Shown here piece after piece: positions 32,855 through 41,991 of a DNA stretch of 64,000 nucleotides (the stretch's first letter is position 1; each line of letters begins with the position of its first letter). A program made the translations under genes and the position numbers. This DNA comes from Chryseobacterium kimseyorum (GTDB lineage Bacteria; Bacteroidota; Bacteroidia; Flavobacteriales; Weeksellaceae), in assembly GCF_025971945.1 (NCBI RefSeq), contig NZ_JAPDHW010000001.1:186001-250000 (forward strand), written 5' to 3'. The notes below the pieces were generated by a model. The model ran no database searches, was not told where the DNA came from, and worked only from the letters and a program-made list of their open reading frames with translations.

Positions 32855-34048
32855 TTAAACCGCTTTTTCCAAAACGTCTTTAATTCTTCTCATCGCTTCT
32901 CTCAACTCCTCCTCAGAAGCGGCATACGAGAATCTGATGCATTCAGGACTTCCGAATGATACACCGCCAACACAGCCTACGTGAGCGTGCTCTAGCAGGA
33001 ACATGGCGAAGTCGTCTGCATCTTTAATATCTATACCATTAAGAGTTTTTCCAATGTAATAAGAAATATCAGGAAAGAAATAGAAAGCTGCCTTCGGTAA
33101 AAGAACTTTGAATCCCGGGATTTCTTTCATTAAATCAAACATGACATTTCTTCGTTGCTCGAAAGCGTCAATCATATATCTGTATTCAGAAGGATCAGTT
33201 TTTAATGCGACAATCGAAGCTCTCTGTGCTACTGTGTTTGCGCCGCTTGTCATTTGTCCCTGAACTTTCTCGCAAGCTTTTGCCAACCATTCCGGGCATG
33301 CAGAATATCCGATTCTCCAGCCAGTCATTGCAAATGCTTTAGACATTCCGTTGATTACTGCAGTCTGCTCATAAATCTCAGGAAACTGAGCAATAGATGT
33401 AGTTTTTGTCTCGTAATTGATGTACTCATAAATCTCATCGGAAATTACCGTCACATGCGGATATTTGGCGATAACTTTTGCTAAAGACTTCAATTCGTCG
33501 AATGTATAATATCCACCTGAAGGATTACATGGTGAGCTGAACAGAATTGCCTTTGTTTTATCGTTGATGGCTTCGTTCAGCTGTTCTGCTGTGATCTTAA
33601 AATCAGTAACATAAGAAGTGGGAAGCATTACCGATTCTCCACCCATCATTTTTACCATTTCATCATAGCTCACCCAATATGGAGTTGGAAGAATTACTTC
33701 ATCCCCATCATTGATTATCGCCGCCAAAACATTGATGATTGCTTGCTTTGCACCGTTTGAAACACAAATTTGCGAAGGTTTATAATCCAGCTGATTGTCT
33801 CTTTGTAATTTATCTGAAATCGCCTGGCGAAGTTCCAAAAATCCGGGAACAGGCGAGTAGTGGCTGTAATTTTCATTGATTGCGTCAAATGCTGCCTGTT
33901 TGATGTTATCCGGAACATCAAAATCCGGTTCACCCAATGTTAAAGAAATGACGTCAATTCCGTTAGCCTTCATTTCTCTGGCCTTATTTGACATTACGAA
34001 AGTCTGAGAGTATCCTAATCTATTTACTCGGTCTGAAAGTTTATTCAT
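32855..34048 (-). CDS. PLP-dependent aminotransferase, aspartate aminotransferase type
   Basis: A 397-residue class I (subgroup I-gamma) aminotransferase. Features: SLTLGEPDFDVP near 36, YSPVPGFLELRQAI, SSPCNPSGGYY near 173, the PLP Lys in NGMSKAFAMTGWRIGYSA near 235, and the substrate-binding Arg in ECIRFSYAAS near the C-terminus. It most likely transaminates aspartate/oxaloacetate, possibly with broader use. Monocistronic, divergent from rsmG, with its own TATATTTG promoter. Confidence 0.92.
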   Translation of the reverse strand: MNKLSDRVNRLGYSQTFVMSNKAREMKANGIDVISLTLGEPDFDVPDNIKQAAFDAINENYSHYSPVPGFLELRQAISDKLQRDNQLDYKPSQICVSNGAKQAIINVLAAIINDGDEVILPTPYWVSYDEMVKMMGGESVMLPTSYVTDFKITAEQLNEAINDKTKAILFSSPCNPSGGYYTFDELKSLAKVIAKYPHVTVISDEIYEYINYETKTTSIAQFPEIYEQTAVINGMSKAFAMTGWRIGYSACPEWLAKACEKVQGQMTSGANTVAQRASIVALKTDPSEYRYMIDAFEQRRNVMFDLMKEIPGFKVLLPKAAFYFFPDISYYIGKTLNGIDIKDADDFAMFLLEHAHVGCVGGVSFGSPECIRFSYAASEEELREAMRRIKDVLEKAV

Positions 34049-34070
34049 GTATTCTTTTTGTCGTTTGTAA

Positions 34071-34078
34071 CAAATATA
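34071..34078 (-). promoter_or_regulatory. Predicted -7 promoter element of the aminotransferase gene
   Basis: TATATTTG on the minus strand (CAAATATA on the plus strand), 23 bases before the start. Confidence 0.5.
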
Positions 34079-34112
34079 TATAAAAACTAAATGTTAAGGA
34101 AATGTGACTCGC

Positions 34113-34203
34113 TATATTTGGGAAATTAAGCATTGAAAAATACCTTTGCGTACATATTATCTCTAAAAAACATTATCTAAATATGAAATAAAACTTATTT
34201 TTG
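34113..34203 (+). promoter_or_regulatory. Three plus-strand -7 elements upstream of rsmG
   Basis: TATATTTG (34113-34120), TACCTTTG (34141-34148) and TATTTTTG (34196-34203) all match TAnnTTTG. The last, 19 bases before the rsmG ATG, is the most likely; the others may be alternative starts. Confidence 0.45.
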
Positions 34204-34221
34204 CCTTTTATATTACTTCGT

Positions 34222-34857
34222 ATGTCAATAGCATTAATTCAGAAATATTTCCCGGAACTCTCCGAAAAACAAACCGAGCAATTTTTAAAATTGGAAAGCC
34301 TTTATGGTGAATGGAATGAGAAAATCAACGTTATTTCCAGAAAAGATATGGAATCGCTTTATGAAAAGCATATTCTTCATTCTTTAGGAGTGGCTAAAAT
34401 AATGGAATTCGCTCCCGGTACTAAGGTTTTGGATATTGGAACAGGCGGTGGTTTCCCGGGAATTCCTCTGGCGATTCTGTTTCCTGAAACGAATTTTACT
34501 TTGATTGATTCGATTGGAAAGAAAATCACAGTGGTAAATGCAGTTGCAGAAGGAGTAGGCTTAACAAATGTTACAGCAATTCATGGAAGAGCTGAAAAAG
34601 TGAAAGAAAAATTTCATTTTGTGGTAAGCCGTGCTGTAACGCAGATGCCTGAATTTTTAAGATGGCTGAAAGGTAAATTCGAAAAAGAACAGTTCAATCC
34701 CAAACATAATGGAGTATTATATCTAAAGGGTGGAGATTTAGCGGAAGAATTAGCTGGACTTAAATGTGAGCTTTTTAACCTTAAGAATTATTTCGATGAA
34801 GATTTTTTTGATACCAAGAAAGTGGTTTATTTATCTAAAGGTAATTTTAATTCATAA
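34222..34857 (+). CDS. rsmG: 16S rRNA (guanine527-N7)-methyltransferase
   Basis: Methylates G527 of 16S rRNA in the 530 loop. The 211-residue protein shows SAM motif VLDIGTGGGFPGIPLAILFP, the substrate region NVISRKDMESLYEKHILHSL before it, and HFVVSRAVTQMPEFLRW later. The start MSIALIQKYFPEL at 34222 is chosen because the earlier TTG at 34201 lies in the promoter element. It may be cotranscribed with the next three genes, but the 65-base gap to the next start leaves room for a promoter. Confidence 0.95.
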   Translation: MSIALIQKYFPELSEKQTEQFLKLESLYGEWNEKINVISRKDMESLYEKHILHSLGVAKIMEFAPGTKVLDIGTGGGFPGIPLAILFPETNFTLIDSIGKKITVVNAVAEGVGLTNVTAIHGRAEKVKEKFHFVVSRAVTQMPEFLRWLKGKFEKEQFNPKHNGVLYLKGGDLAEELAGLKCELFNLKNYFDEDFFDTKKVVYLSKGNFNS

Positions 34858-34922
34858 TTTTGTAGTTGAATGGAATAAATTTTAGTAATTTACGTTTAAT
34901 AATTATAAATTTTTGCAATACT

Positions 34923-35330
34923 ATGAAAGCGTTTTTAAACATTGGTCTGGCTGTTATTTTCGGAGGAATTTCATTAGTATCTTGTAAAGATGACGATGAT
35001 TATGAAACTATTCAGTCAGTAGATAAAGTAAAGATTGACAGTGTAGCAATCGTTAATGACACCATGGATGTTTATTCTGTACAGAGTATCAGAACTTACT
35101 CTACTTATACATCAGGCTGTCAGGGATTTTACGGTTATGATTACATTCACACCGGAAATTTTGAAAGGGATGTTACTGCTTATCAGTTCAATACCAATGG
35201 AGTATGTACGCAATCGACTCACAAATCGGCCAATCAGTTTAATTTCAGTCCGCAACAGGCAGGAACGTATACTTTTAGATTTTGGAAAGGGGATAATAGT
35301 TGGATTACAAAAACAATTGTAGTAGAATAA
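34923..35330 (+). CDS. Small lipoprotein, predicted surface-exposed
   Basis: A 135-residue lipoprotein with the signal MKAFLNIGLAVIFGGISLVSC (Cys21). The residues just after the cysteine, KDDDD, match the lipoprotein export signal K-(D/E)2 described in Capnocytophaga, which routes lipoproteins to the cell surface. The mature domain is a small beta-sandwich with two cysteines (TSGCQGFYGYDYIHTG, then NGVCTQSTHKS) that could form a disulfide. Family not recognised. The stop overlaps the start of the next gene (TAATG), so they are translationally coupled. Confidence 0.75.
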   Translation: MKAFLNIGLAVIFGGISLVSCKDDDDYETIQSVDKVKIDSVAIVNDTMDVYSVQSIRTYSTYTSGCQGFYGYDYIHTGNFERDVTAYQFNTNGVCTQSTHKSANQFNFSPQQAGTYTFRFWKGDNSWITKTIVVE

Positions 35331-35866
35331 TGAGGAGTATATTATTAGCTTTTATTTTGATTTCTAATGTGTTATGGAGTCAGCGGGTGGAGTGGAAGGA
35401 AGACAGGAAATTAGTGTGGAGTAATTTTAAAAGTAAAACTAATAACCAGCACGGAAAAGATATTGTAGCCTACACTCATTGTGGTTGGGTGTATTCTGTT
35501 GTTAAATCTTCTAATCCGAAAGGAGCTGCAAAAGTAAATATAGAAACAATTTTTAACGAAGATAAATCCTGGAAGGACGAGAAAAGGATCAATGATTATG
35601 TTTTGAACCATGAGCAGAAACATTTTGATATTGCAGAAATTTACGCCAGGAAAATAAGAAAAGAGATTATCGCAAAAATAAAGACGACCAGCGATTACGA
35701 TAAATATTTTCAGCCAATTTATAACCGAATCATTAAAGACTACAAAAATTTTCAGGCTTTGTATGACGGTGTTACAGAACATGGTATGAACAGAGAGAAG
35801 CAGTCGGAATATGATGTGATGATCAGTGATGAGCTCGAACAATTAAAAAACTACCAAAAACCTTGA
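35330..35866 (+). CDS. DUF922-type secreted zinc protease
   Basis: A 178-residue exported protein (signal peptide ending NVLWSQ). HEQKH at residues 94-98 is an HExxH zinc motif, with a further conserved segment FDIAEIYARKIRK directly after, as in DUF922 putative Zn-dependent proteases. The substrate is unknown. It starts on the A of the preceding stop (35330) and its own stop overlaps the next start by 4 bases, so three genes are tightly coupled. Confidence 0.8.
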   Translation: MRSILLAFILISNVLWSQRVEWKEDRKLVWSNFKSKTNNQHGKDIVAYTHCGWVYSVVKSSNPKGAAKVNIETIFNEDKSWKDEKRINDYVLNHEQKHFDIAEIYARKIRKEIIAKIKTTSDYDKYFQPIYNRIIKDYKNFQALYDGVTEHGMNREKQSEYDVMISDELEQLKNYQKP

Positions 35867-38562
35867 AATTTCTTAATAAGATCATAGATGAATTGCTTTT
35901 GCAAAACATCGATCTGTCTCACTTTAATATCGTTTTGCCAGGTAAAAGACCTATCGTTTTTATACGGCAGATTTTAGAAGAAAATAATTATTCGGGATTT
36001 CTTCCCAACTTTTTTACTATCGAAGAACTGATTGGCGACATCGTTAATCAACAAACGATCCAAGGGATTGCTTTGTGGCTGTTTGCGTTCGATGTTTATA
36101 AAACTCTCAATCTTATTCCCAAAGATGATTTTGCGGATTTTTTGAAATGGTTTCCGACCTTGCAGAAGGACTGGGACGATATTCTGAAGTTTTCTGAGAG
36201 CGATGCTGCAGTTCTGCGGTATATGTTTGACGAGGAGCGTATAAAAGACTGGGCTCAGGATTTAGGTGATGAAGACGAAGTTCCGAGAAAAAAGTTTCTG
36301 AACTTCTGGAGAAATATGAATGTTTTTCTGCCTGTTTTGAAGCAGGAATTAAAAGAAAAAAACTGGGCAACTCCGGGGATGATTCATGAGTCTGCAAAAG
36401 CAAAAATAGTTGATTTTGCTAAAAACACAGATCAACACTTTATTTTTTGTGGTTTTAATGCATTCACACCCGTAGAAGAGAAGCTTGTGAGAAATCTGTT
36501 GCAGTGGGATAAGGCGCAGTGCTTTTTTCAGGCGGATCGCTACTATTTTGATGATGAAAGACAGGAAGCCGGTAAGTTTCTGAGAAGTCATAAACTGTGG
36601 AAAGAGTTCAATGACAACAGAGCCTTCAGTTGGATTGAGGATGACTTTAACCAGCCTAAAAGCATAAAAATCTACGAAGTATCTGGGAATGTTACACAGA
36701 CGAAAGTGCTTCCCGATTTGTTTAAAGACATAGATAATAAGACATTCACTAATACAGCAGTAGTTCTGCTTGATGAAAATCTTTTACCTGCGAGTTTGGA
36801 TGTGATGCACAGTGTTGAAAATCTTAACATTACTATGGGTTTTCCACTGAAAAACCTGTCATTTTCGAATGCGGTTAAACAGCTTTTTTATCTTCAGAAA
36901 CAATTAGAAAAGAATAAATCATCGTACTATTACCGTGATATTTTCCCGATTTTGGAAGAGCTTCCGAAAACGGATGAAGATGAAAAGGTAATCAGTGATT
37001 TTAAATCTAAGATTGAAGAACGGAATATTGTTTACATTTCTGCGGGTTTATTTTCTGAATTGCTGAGTGATCTGTCATATTTTAATCTGTTACAAAAAGC
37101 GGACTCCGGATATCAGTTTTTAGATCAATTAATTGTGTATTGTCAACAAATTAAATGGATGGAACTTGATGATATACAGTATGAAAATGTTTCCCATTTC
37201 GAGAATTCATTTAGGGTCATCAAAAATCAGATAACTCCGTATAATTTTGAAATTAAAATGGAGACGCTGGAGATCTTGATTAATCAGCACATCAATTCAG
37301 AAAGTATCGATTTTCAGGGAGAGCCGTTGAAAGGACTTCAGGTGATGGGACTTTTGGAAACCCGTCTGCTAAATTTTGAAAATGTTATTTTGCTTTCTGT
37401 AAATGAAGGAAAATTACCACTCGGTAATTCGCAGAATACCTACATTCCATTTGATATCAGAAGGCATTTTGATCTTCATACTTTTCTTGAGAACGACAGT
37501 ATTTATGCCTATCATTTTTACAGGTTAATTCAGGATGCAAAAAATATTCATCTGATGTTTAATGCATTGAGTTCAGGTGTCAATACAGGTGAAAAAAGCC
37601 GTTTTGTCACACAGATTGAAATGGAAAGTAATCATCATATTGAACATTTGATTGTTGAAAATACTTCGGAACCTATTTCGAGTCAGCCCATTGAAATTAC
37701 AAAAACTGATATCGTTATTGAGCAACTTGAAAGTTGGAAAGAAAAAGTTTCGGCATCACATCTCACTAGCTACCTCTATAATCCTATTGATTTTTACCTG
37801 TCAAAAATTCTGAATACTTCTGAAACGGATGAGATTGAAGAAGAACTTTCAATCAGAAACTACGGGAATCTTGTACATTATTCACTTCAAGAAATATATG
37901 AAGTTATAAAAGGTAAAGTTTTAAAGTTAAATGATTTAGAGAAATCAATTAAACAGATTGATGAATATATAAACGTTGCAATTGAGAAGCTGAAGCACCA
38001 ACCGGAGTTCTATGATAAGGGAATGAATTTCATCCACAGAGCAATTGCCAAAAAGGTAATTGAAAACATTCTCAATCATGATTTGGAATTAATTAAGCAG
38101 GGGAATTCATTAGAGATAATCGATATTGAAAGAAGATTCGAAAGCGTAGATTTTTATTTGGATGAAGCTAAAAAAGATAAAGTCTCATTTTTCGGTTTTA
38201 TAGACCGAATCGACAGATTAAATGGAACCGTACGAATTATCGATTATAAAACAGCAAAAATTAAAAATTTAACAGTAAAAATAGATTCTGATAACATTGA
38301 TAATTACTTTCATAAAGATGAAAGGAAACAGGCGTTACAGCTCTGTATCTATCAGTACGTGGTTCAAAGTTTACCGGAATTCTGGGGCTTCCCCATCGAT
38401 ACAGGAATCTGGAGTTTTGCTGACGCCAAGAAAGGAGTTGTATCTCTTGAATTTGCAGAAGGAAATCTTGATGATGCAATGAAATCAGTTCAAAGTCTGA
38501 TTTTGGAAATTTTGAATCCCGATATTCATTTTACTGAAAAGATTAAGGTTTATAATTATTAA
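35863..38562 (+). CDS. PD-(D/E)XK nuclease, AddB-like, large
   Basis: An 899-residue protein resembling the AddB/exonuclease subunit of recombination complexes. The N-terminal 600 residues are a degraded helicase-like region (IVLPGKRPIVFIRQIL at the start, no complete P-loop seen; VMGLLETRLLNFENVILLSVNEG near 490). The C-terminal nuclease has SYLYNPIDFYLSKIL near 636, YGNLVHYSLQEIYE near 665, and the catalytic FFGFIDRIDRL...IIDYKTAK near 775-800. The cysteines that bind the Fe-S cluster of B. subtilis AddB are not visible: the CP-x2-F position is NP-x2-F, and no C-terminal Cys triad exists. It starts at TTG (35863), coupled to the gene before. No AddA partner is in this window. Confidence 0.82.
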   Translation: MKFLNKIIDELLLQNIDLSHFNIVLPGKRPIVFIRQILEENNYSGFLPNFFTIEELIGDIVNQQTIQGIALWLFAFDVYKTLNLIPKDDFADFLKWFPTLQKDWDDILKFSESDAAVLRYMFDEERIKDWAQDLGDEDEVPRKKFLNFWRNMNVFLPVLKQELKEKNWATPGMIHESAKAKIVDFAKNTDQHFIFCGFNAFTPVEEKLVRNLLQWDKAQCFFQADRYYFDDERQEAGKFLRSHKLWKEFNDNRAFSWIEDDFNQPKSIKIYEVSGNVTQTKVLPDLFKDIDNKTFTNTAVVLLDENLLPASLDVMHSVENLNITMGFPLKNLSFSNAVKQLFYLQKQLEKNKSSYYYRDIFPILEELPKTDEDEKVISDFKSKIEERNIVYISAGLFSELLSDLSYFNLLQKADSGYQFLDQLIVYCQQIKWMELDDIQYENVSHFENSFRVIKNQITPYNFEIKMETLEILINQHINSESIDFQGEPLKGLQVMGLLETRLLNFENVILLSVNEGKLPLGNSQNTYIPFDIRRHFDLHTFLENDSIYAYHFYRLIQDAKNIHLMFNALSSGVNTGEKSRFVTQIEMESNHHIEHLIVENTSEPISSQPIEITKTDIVIEQLESWKEKVSASHLTSYLYNPIDFYLSKILNTSETDEIEEELSIRNYGNLVHYSLQEIYEVIKGKVLKLNDLEKSIKQIDEYINVAIEKLKHQPEFYDKGMNFIHRAIAKKVIENILNHDLELIKQGNSLEIIDIERRFESVDFYLDEAKKDKVSFFGFIDRIDRLNGTVRIIDYKTAKIKNLTVKIDSDNIDNYFHKDERKQALQLCIYQYVVQSLPEFWGFPIDTGIWSFADAKKGVVSLEFAEGNLDDAMKSVQSLILEILNPDIHFTEKIKVYNY

Positions 38563-38591
38563 AAAAGGTGACTGATAATTTCAGCCACCTT
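38561..38591. terminator. Bidirectional terminator
   Basis: AAGGTGACTGA-TAAT-TTCAGCCACCTT (one mismatch), with an A run on the left. It separates the convergent nuclease and acyl-CoA dehydrogenase genes. Confidence 0.7.
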
Positions 38592-38619
38592 AAGTTTTAT
38601 TTTTTCGAAATTACTGTTT

Positions 38620-39798
38620 TTAAAAAGCGTTGAAACCTGTAATATCCAAACCTGTAATCAATAAATGAACATCATGTGTTCCTTCATAGGTAATCACCGA
38701 TTCTAGGTTGGCTGCGTGTCTCATCATCGGGAATTCACCCATGATTCCCATTCCGCCCAGGATCTGACGGGATTCTCTTGCTATTTCAATTGCCATTTTT
38801 ACATTATTTCTTTTGGCCATAGAAATTTGAGCAGGCGTAGCTTTGTGGTCATTTTTCAACATTCCTAACTGTAAACAAAGCAACTGAGCCTTAGTGATTT
38901 CAGTTAAAAACTCGGCTAATTTTTTCTGTTGCAGCTGAAATGCTCCAATTGGCTTACCGAACTGTTTTCTTTCTTTAGAATACTGCACAGCTGTACAGTA
39001 ACAGTCGATTGCAGCTCCGATAACACCCCATGAAATACCGTATCTGGCAGAATTTAGACAAGATAATGGACCTTTTAATCCTGTAACTCCCGGAAGCAGA
39101 TTTTCTTTAGGAACTTTTACATTATTAAAAACCAATTCTCCGGTTTTCGAAGCTCTTAAACTCCATTTGTTGTGAGTTTCAGGCGTTGTAAAACCTTCCA
39201 TGCCCCGTTCTACAATCAGTCCCTGTACTTTTCCGTCTTCATTTTTAGCCCAAATCACAGCAATATCGCAAAGAGGCGAGTTGGTGATCCACATTTTGGC
39301 ACCGTTCAAAAGATAATGATCTCCCATATCTTTAAACTGAGACTCCATAGAACTAGGATCTGAGCCGTGATTAGGCTCTGTCAAACCGAAAGAACCAATC
39401 ATTTCACCTGAAGCTAACTTGGGTAAATATTTTCTTTTCTGTTCTTCAGAACCGAACTCATTAATAGGAAACATTACTAAAGAACTCTGTACTGAAGCAG
39501 CTGAACGTACTGCCGAATCTCCTCTTTCCAGTTCAAGCATTATCAGTCCATAGGAAATCTGATCAAGGCCTGAACCACCATACTCTTCAGGAATGTAAGG
39601 TCCCAAGGCTCCGATTTTCCCCAATTCTTTCATTAAACCAGGTAAATCTGTGTGGTCCTGGGCAGCCTGATCGATATTCGGCATTACAAAACTTTCTACC
39701 CAATCTCTTACTGACTGGCGGATAAGCTTGTGTTCTTCGGTAAGTAAAGCATCAATTCCGAAATAATCGGGAATGCTCGTAAGAGGATAATATGACAT
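38620..39798 (-). CDS. Acyl-CoA dehydrogenase, glutaryl-CoA dehydrogenase-like
   Basis: A 392-residue flavoenzyme. Features: YIPEEYGGSGLDQ near 69, FGLTEPNHGSDPSSM near 140 and WITNSP near 170 (FAD/substrate), SARYGISWGVIGAA near 250, and the catalytic Glu in VITYEGTHDVHLL near 370. The sequence is closest in style to glutaryl-CoA dehydrogenases (lysine/tryptophan breakdown), including FPINEFGSEEQKRKYLP. It would oxidise and possibly decarboxylate glutaryl-CoA to crotonyl-CoA, passing electrons to ETF. Lone gene. Confidence 0.85.
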   Translation of the reverse strand: MSYYPLTSIPDYFGIDALLTEEHKLIRQSVRDWVESFVMPNIDQAAQDHTDLPGLMKELGKIGALGPYIPEEYGGSGLDQISYGLIMLELERGDSAVRSAASVQSSLVMFPINEFGSEEQKRKYLPKLASGEMIGSFGLTEPNHGSDPSSMESQFKDMGDHYLLNGAKMWITNSPLCDIAVIWAKNEDGKVQGLIVERGMEGFTTPETHNKWSLRASKTGELVFNNVKVPKENLLPGVTGLKGPLSCLNSARYGISWGVIGAAIDCYCTAVQYSKERKQFGKPIGAFQLQQKKLAEFLTEITKAQLLCLQLGMLKNDHKATPAQISMAKRNNVKMAIEIARESRQILGGMGIMGEFPMMRHAANLESVITYEGTHDVHLLITGLDITGFNAF

Positions 39799-39868
39799 GT
39801 AGTTTAATTTTCCTAAAAATAATACTTTTCAATTGGTCTGCGAAAATTTTTTAAGAAAAATATAAAAA

Positions 39869-40609
39869 CTACTTTTTGATAAATTTATAAAGAAAAGGTG
39901 CTTTGTTGGCTGAACCATCGAATAATTTCTCCATTCTTTCTAAAGAATTCATGCTCAGTATTTTACGCTGAAAATTATTTCGTCTGAATTTTTCACCTAA
40001 AATAGTTTCGTATAGAGACTGAAGATCTTTCATTGTGAATTTCTCCGGCAAAAGATTACTTGCAGCTATTTGAGTATCAATATTTTTACGTAGATATTCC
40101 AGGCCTTCAGCAATTACTCTGTCATGATCAAAAGCCATCGCTGGAAGTTTACTTACTTCAAACCATGCGCAGGTTTCGTTAAATGCATCGGGGAAAGTAT
40201 TGGTAAGAGAAAAATCGATCAAACTGCAGTAACCTACTGTGATAAAACGCTGTAAAATCCAGTGATCTTTGGGAACATCAAGACCTTTATTCTGTATCAA
40301 CGTTCGGTGAACATTATTTTCTGTACGGTCTAGTCTGCCAAATGTATGAAACTGCTCCAGAAACAAGCCTTTAAGATGTGTTCTTTCATACAAAACGCGA
40401 TCTGCAGCTTCTCTGAGATCTTCATCGATAAACACAAAACCGCCGGGAAGGGACCAAAGATCGAGATCATGGTATTTGAGCAACAAAACTTTCAGAATGT
40501 TATCATGGAAACCAAATATCGTACAGTCTACGGATAGATTGGGAATAAAGTCTTTGCTCTCTACAAGTTCTTTAAGGGTTTCAATGTTTCTGTTATGGTC
40601 AGTTTTCAT
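39869..40609 (-). CDS. Nudix-type transcriptional regulator (NrtR/AraR-like)
   Basis: A 246-residue protein: N-terminal Nudix fold (about 20-160) and a C-terminal winged helix (about 170-246, MKDLQSLYETILGEKFRRNNFQRKIL). The Nudix box is degraded: GGFVFIDEDLREAADRVLYERT keeps G and the first E, but the RE-x2-EE core is changed to RVLYER, so catalysis is unlikely and the domain probably senses a ligand. In Bacteroides, AraR is a Nudix-family sugar regulator. Here the gene is the last of a pair with the MFS transporter, divergent from a SusC/SusD locus, so it is the likely glucan-derived sugar regulator. Confidence 0.85.
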   Translation of the reverse strand: MKTDHNRNIETLKELVESKDFIPNLSVDCTIFGFHDNILKVLLLKYHDLDLWSLPGGFVFIDEDLREAADRVLYERTHLKGLFLEQFHTFGRLDRTENNVHRTLIQNKGLDVPKDHWILQRFITVGYCSLIDFSLTNTFPDAFNETCAWFEVSKLPAMAFDHDRVIAEGLEYLRKNIDTQIAASNLLPEKFTMKDLQSLYETILGEKFRRNNFQRKILSMNSLERMEKLFDGSANKAPFLYKFIKK

Positions 40610-40631
40610 GCGGTAAAAATAAAATTATTTT

Positions 40632-41816
40632 TTAAATTTTATTCATGCTAATTTTAAAATAAGAATATGCTAACACAGAAACAAGTATTACTGCCCCCAA
40701 AATATACAGTGAATAATAGTTAAGTATCTGATTTTTAAATAATAATGAAATTGAAATAGAATTGATAGAACTGCTGACTGATGAAACAATTACGATTAAA
40801 GAAGTAAATGTATTAATTTTCTCTTTACCAATTTTTGCGATCATCTTTGAGTTAATCACCGGATAGAGAGGTGAGAGAAACAATCCGATAATCGGAAACA
40901 GGAATAACAGGATTTTGGAATTTTCTGTAAAACTGAACTGAATAACTGAAATAATTATCAGCAAAGAAATAATTATAAACAGACACATCATAAAATATCT
41001 TGCTAATGAAAATCTGTGAATAATTTTTGAAGTAATCGTTCTGCCAGTATATGAAAAAAGTGCGAGAAATGACGAGGCCTGCAGTGCGAAAAAAGAATTG
41101 ACCTTCAAATGATCTTTATAAAATGACGGCAGCCAAGAATTAAAACTCTGTTCAATAAAAATTATGAAAAAGCTTACCGCAAAAAATAGAATGAAGGGAA
41201 GTTTTCCGAATCCTGATAAATCGGGGAGGACTCTGATATTTTTATTTTCCGGTTCGGCAATCTGAGATTTCATGAAAAGATAGACCGTAAAAAATGAAAT
41301 GAGGGAAATCGACATAAATCCAAATTTCCAATACTCACCGAATTGACTGGAAATCAGCCATCCAAAACCCGTATTAACAACAAAAATACCGATCATAAAC
41401 GATGCTTCAACGCTGTTCATCATTTTAGCTAAAGATTTTTCTTCGGTCATATTGTTTCTGATAATTCCGTATACGCAGATTTTTCCGATAGCAAAGCAGG
41501 TTCCGATGATCGCAAACCACAGCTTGAAAAACCAAAAAACTTCAACGAAAGGCAAAAACAGAGAGCAGACACCTACTAACATTAACGCAAAGATCAGCGA
41601 TTTTTTTGTTCCAAATCTGCCGATAAAATTAACAGCGAATAAGGAGAAGACAGCAATGGGTATGTCTTTAAAAGATTCTAGAAATCCCAATTTGTCATAA
41701 GTGATATTTTGTTCCGAAAGCTGCAGTATCACGATCCCCATACAGTTTAGCACCATCGAAAAAATAAGGAAAGTAAGTTTCAAGGGAAGAGAAATATTGG
41801 GTTGCTTAACGCTCAT
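40632..41816 (-). CDS. MFS transporter, probably sugar
   Basis: A 394-residue inner-membrane protein with about 12 hydrophobic segments. The MFS A-like motif is in the first cytoplasmic loop (VNFIGRFGTKKSLIFALMLVG). It is the first gene of the pair with the Nudix regulator (22-base gap) and divergent from susC, which suggests import of the mono- or disaccharide made by the glucan enzymes. The sugar cannot be read from the sequence. Confidence 0.85.
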   Translation of the reverse strand: MSVKQPNISLPLKLTFLIFSMVLNCMGIVILQLSEQNITYDKLGFLESFKDIPIAVFSLFAVNFIGRFGTKKSLIFALMLVGVCSLFLPFVEVFWFFKLWFAIIGTCFAIGKICVYGIIRNNMTEEKSLAKMMNSVEASFMIGIFVVNTGFGWLISSQFGEYWKFGFMSISLISFFTVYLFMKSQIAEPENKNIRVLPDLSGFGKLPFILFFAVSFFIIFIEQSFNSWLPSFYKDHLKVNSFFALQASSFLALFSYTGRTITSKIIHRFSLARYFMMCLFIIISLLIIISVIQFSFTENSKILLFLFPIIGLFLSPLYPVINSKMIAKIGKEKINTFTSLIVIVSSVSSSINSISISLLFKNQILNYYSLYILGAVILVSVLAYSYFKISMNKI

Positions 41817-41878
41817 TTGGGGATTTTTTTTAATGTTTTTTAGTCAATTTTAACTAATTATAACCATCTATTTATGCC

Positions 41879-41973
41879 TTTGAGACCCCAAAAATAGTGG
41901 AAATATTAAAATAATTATTAAATAAATGTTAATTAATCAAAAAAAAATATATTTTTATTGTCTCAATTTGAGA
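41879..41973. promoter_or_regulatory. Candidate operators between the MFS and SusC genes
   Basis: A perfect palindrome TCTCAA-T-TTGAGA (41961-41973), preceded by G as GTCTCAA, and a half-site TTTGAGAC at 41879-41886. Both are in the 175-base divergent gap. They are good candidates for binding by the adjacent Nudix regulator. No clear TAnnTTTG for susC was found in this gap. Confidence 0.45.
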
Positions 41974-41991
41974 ATTAAAAACTAACTGTAT

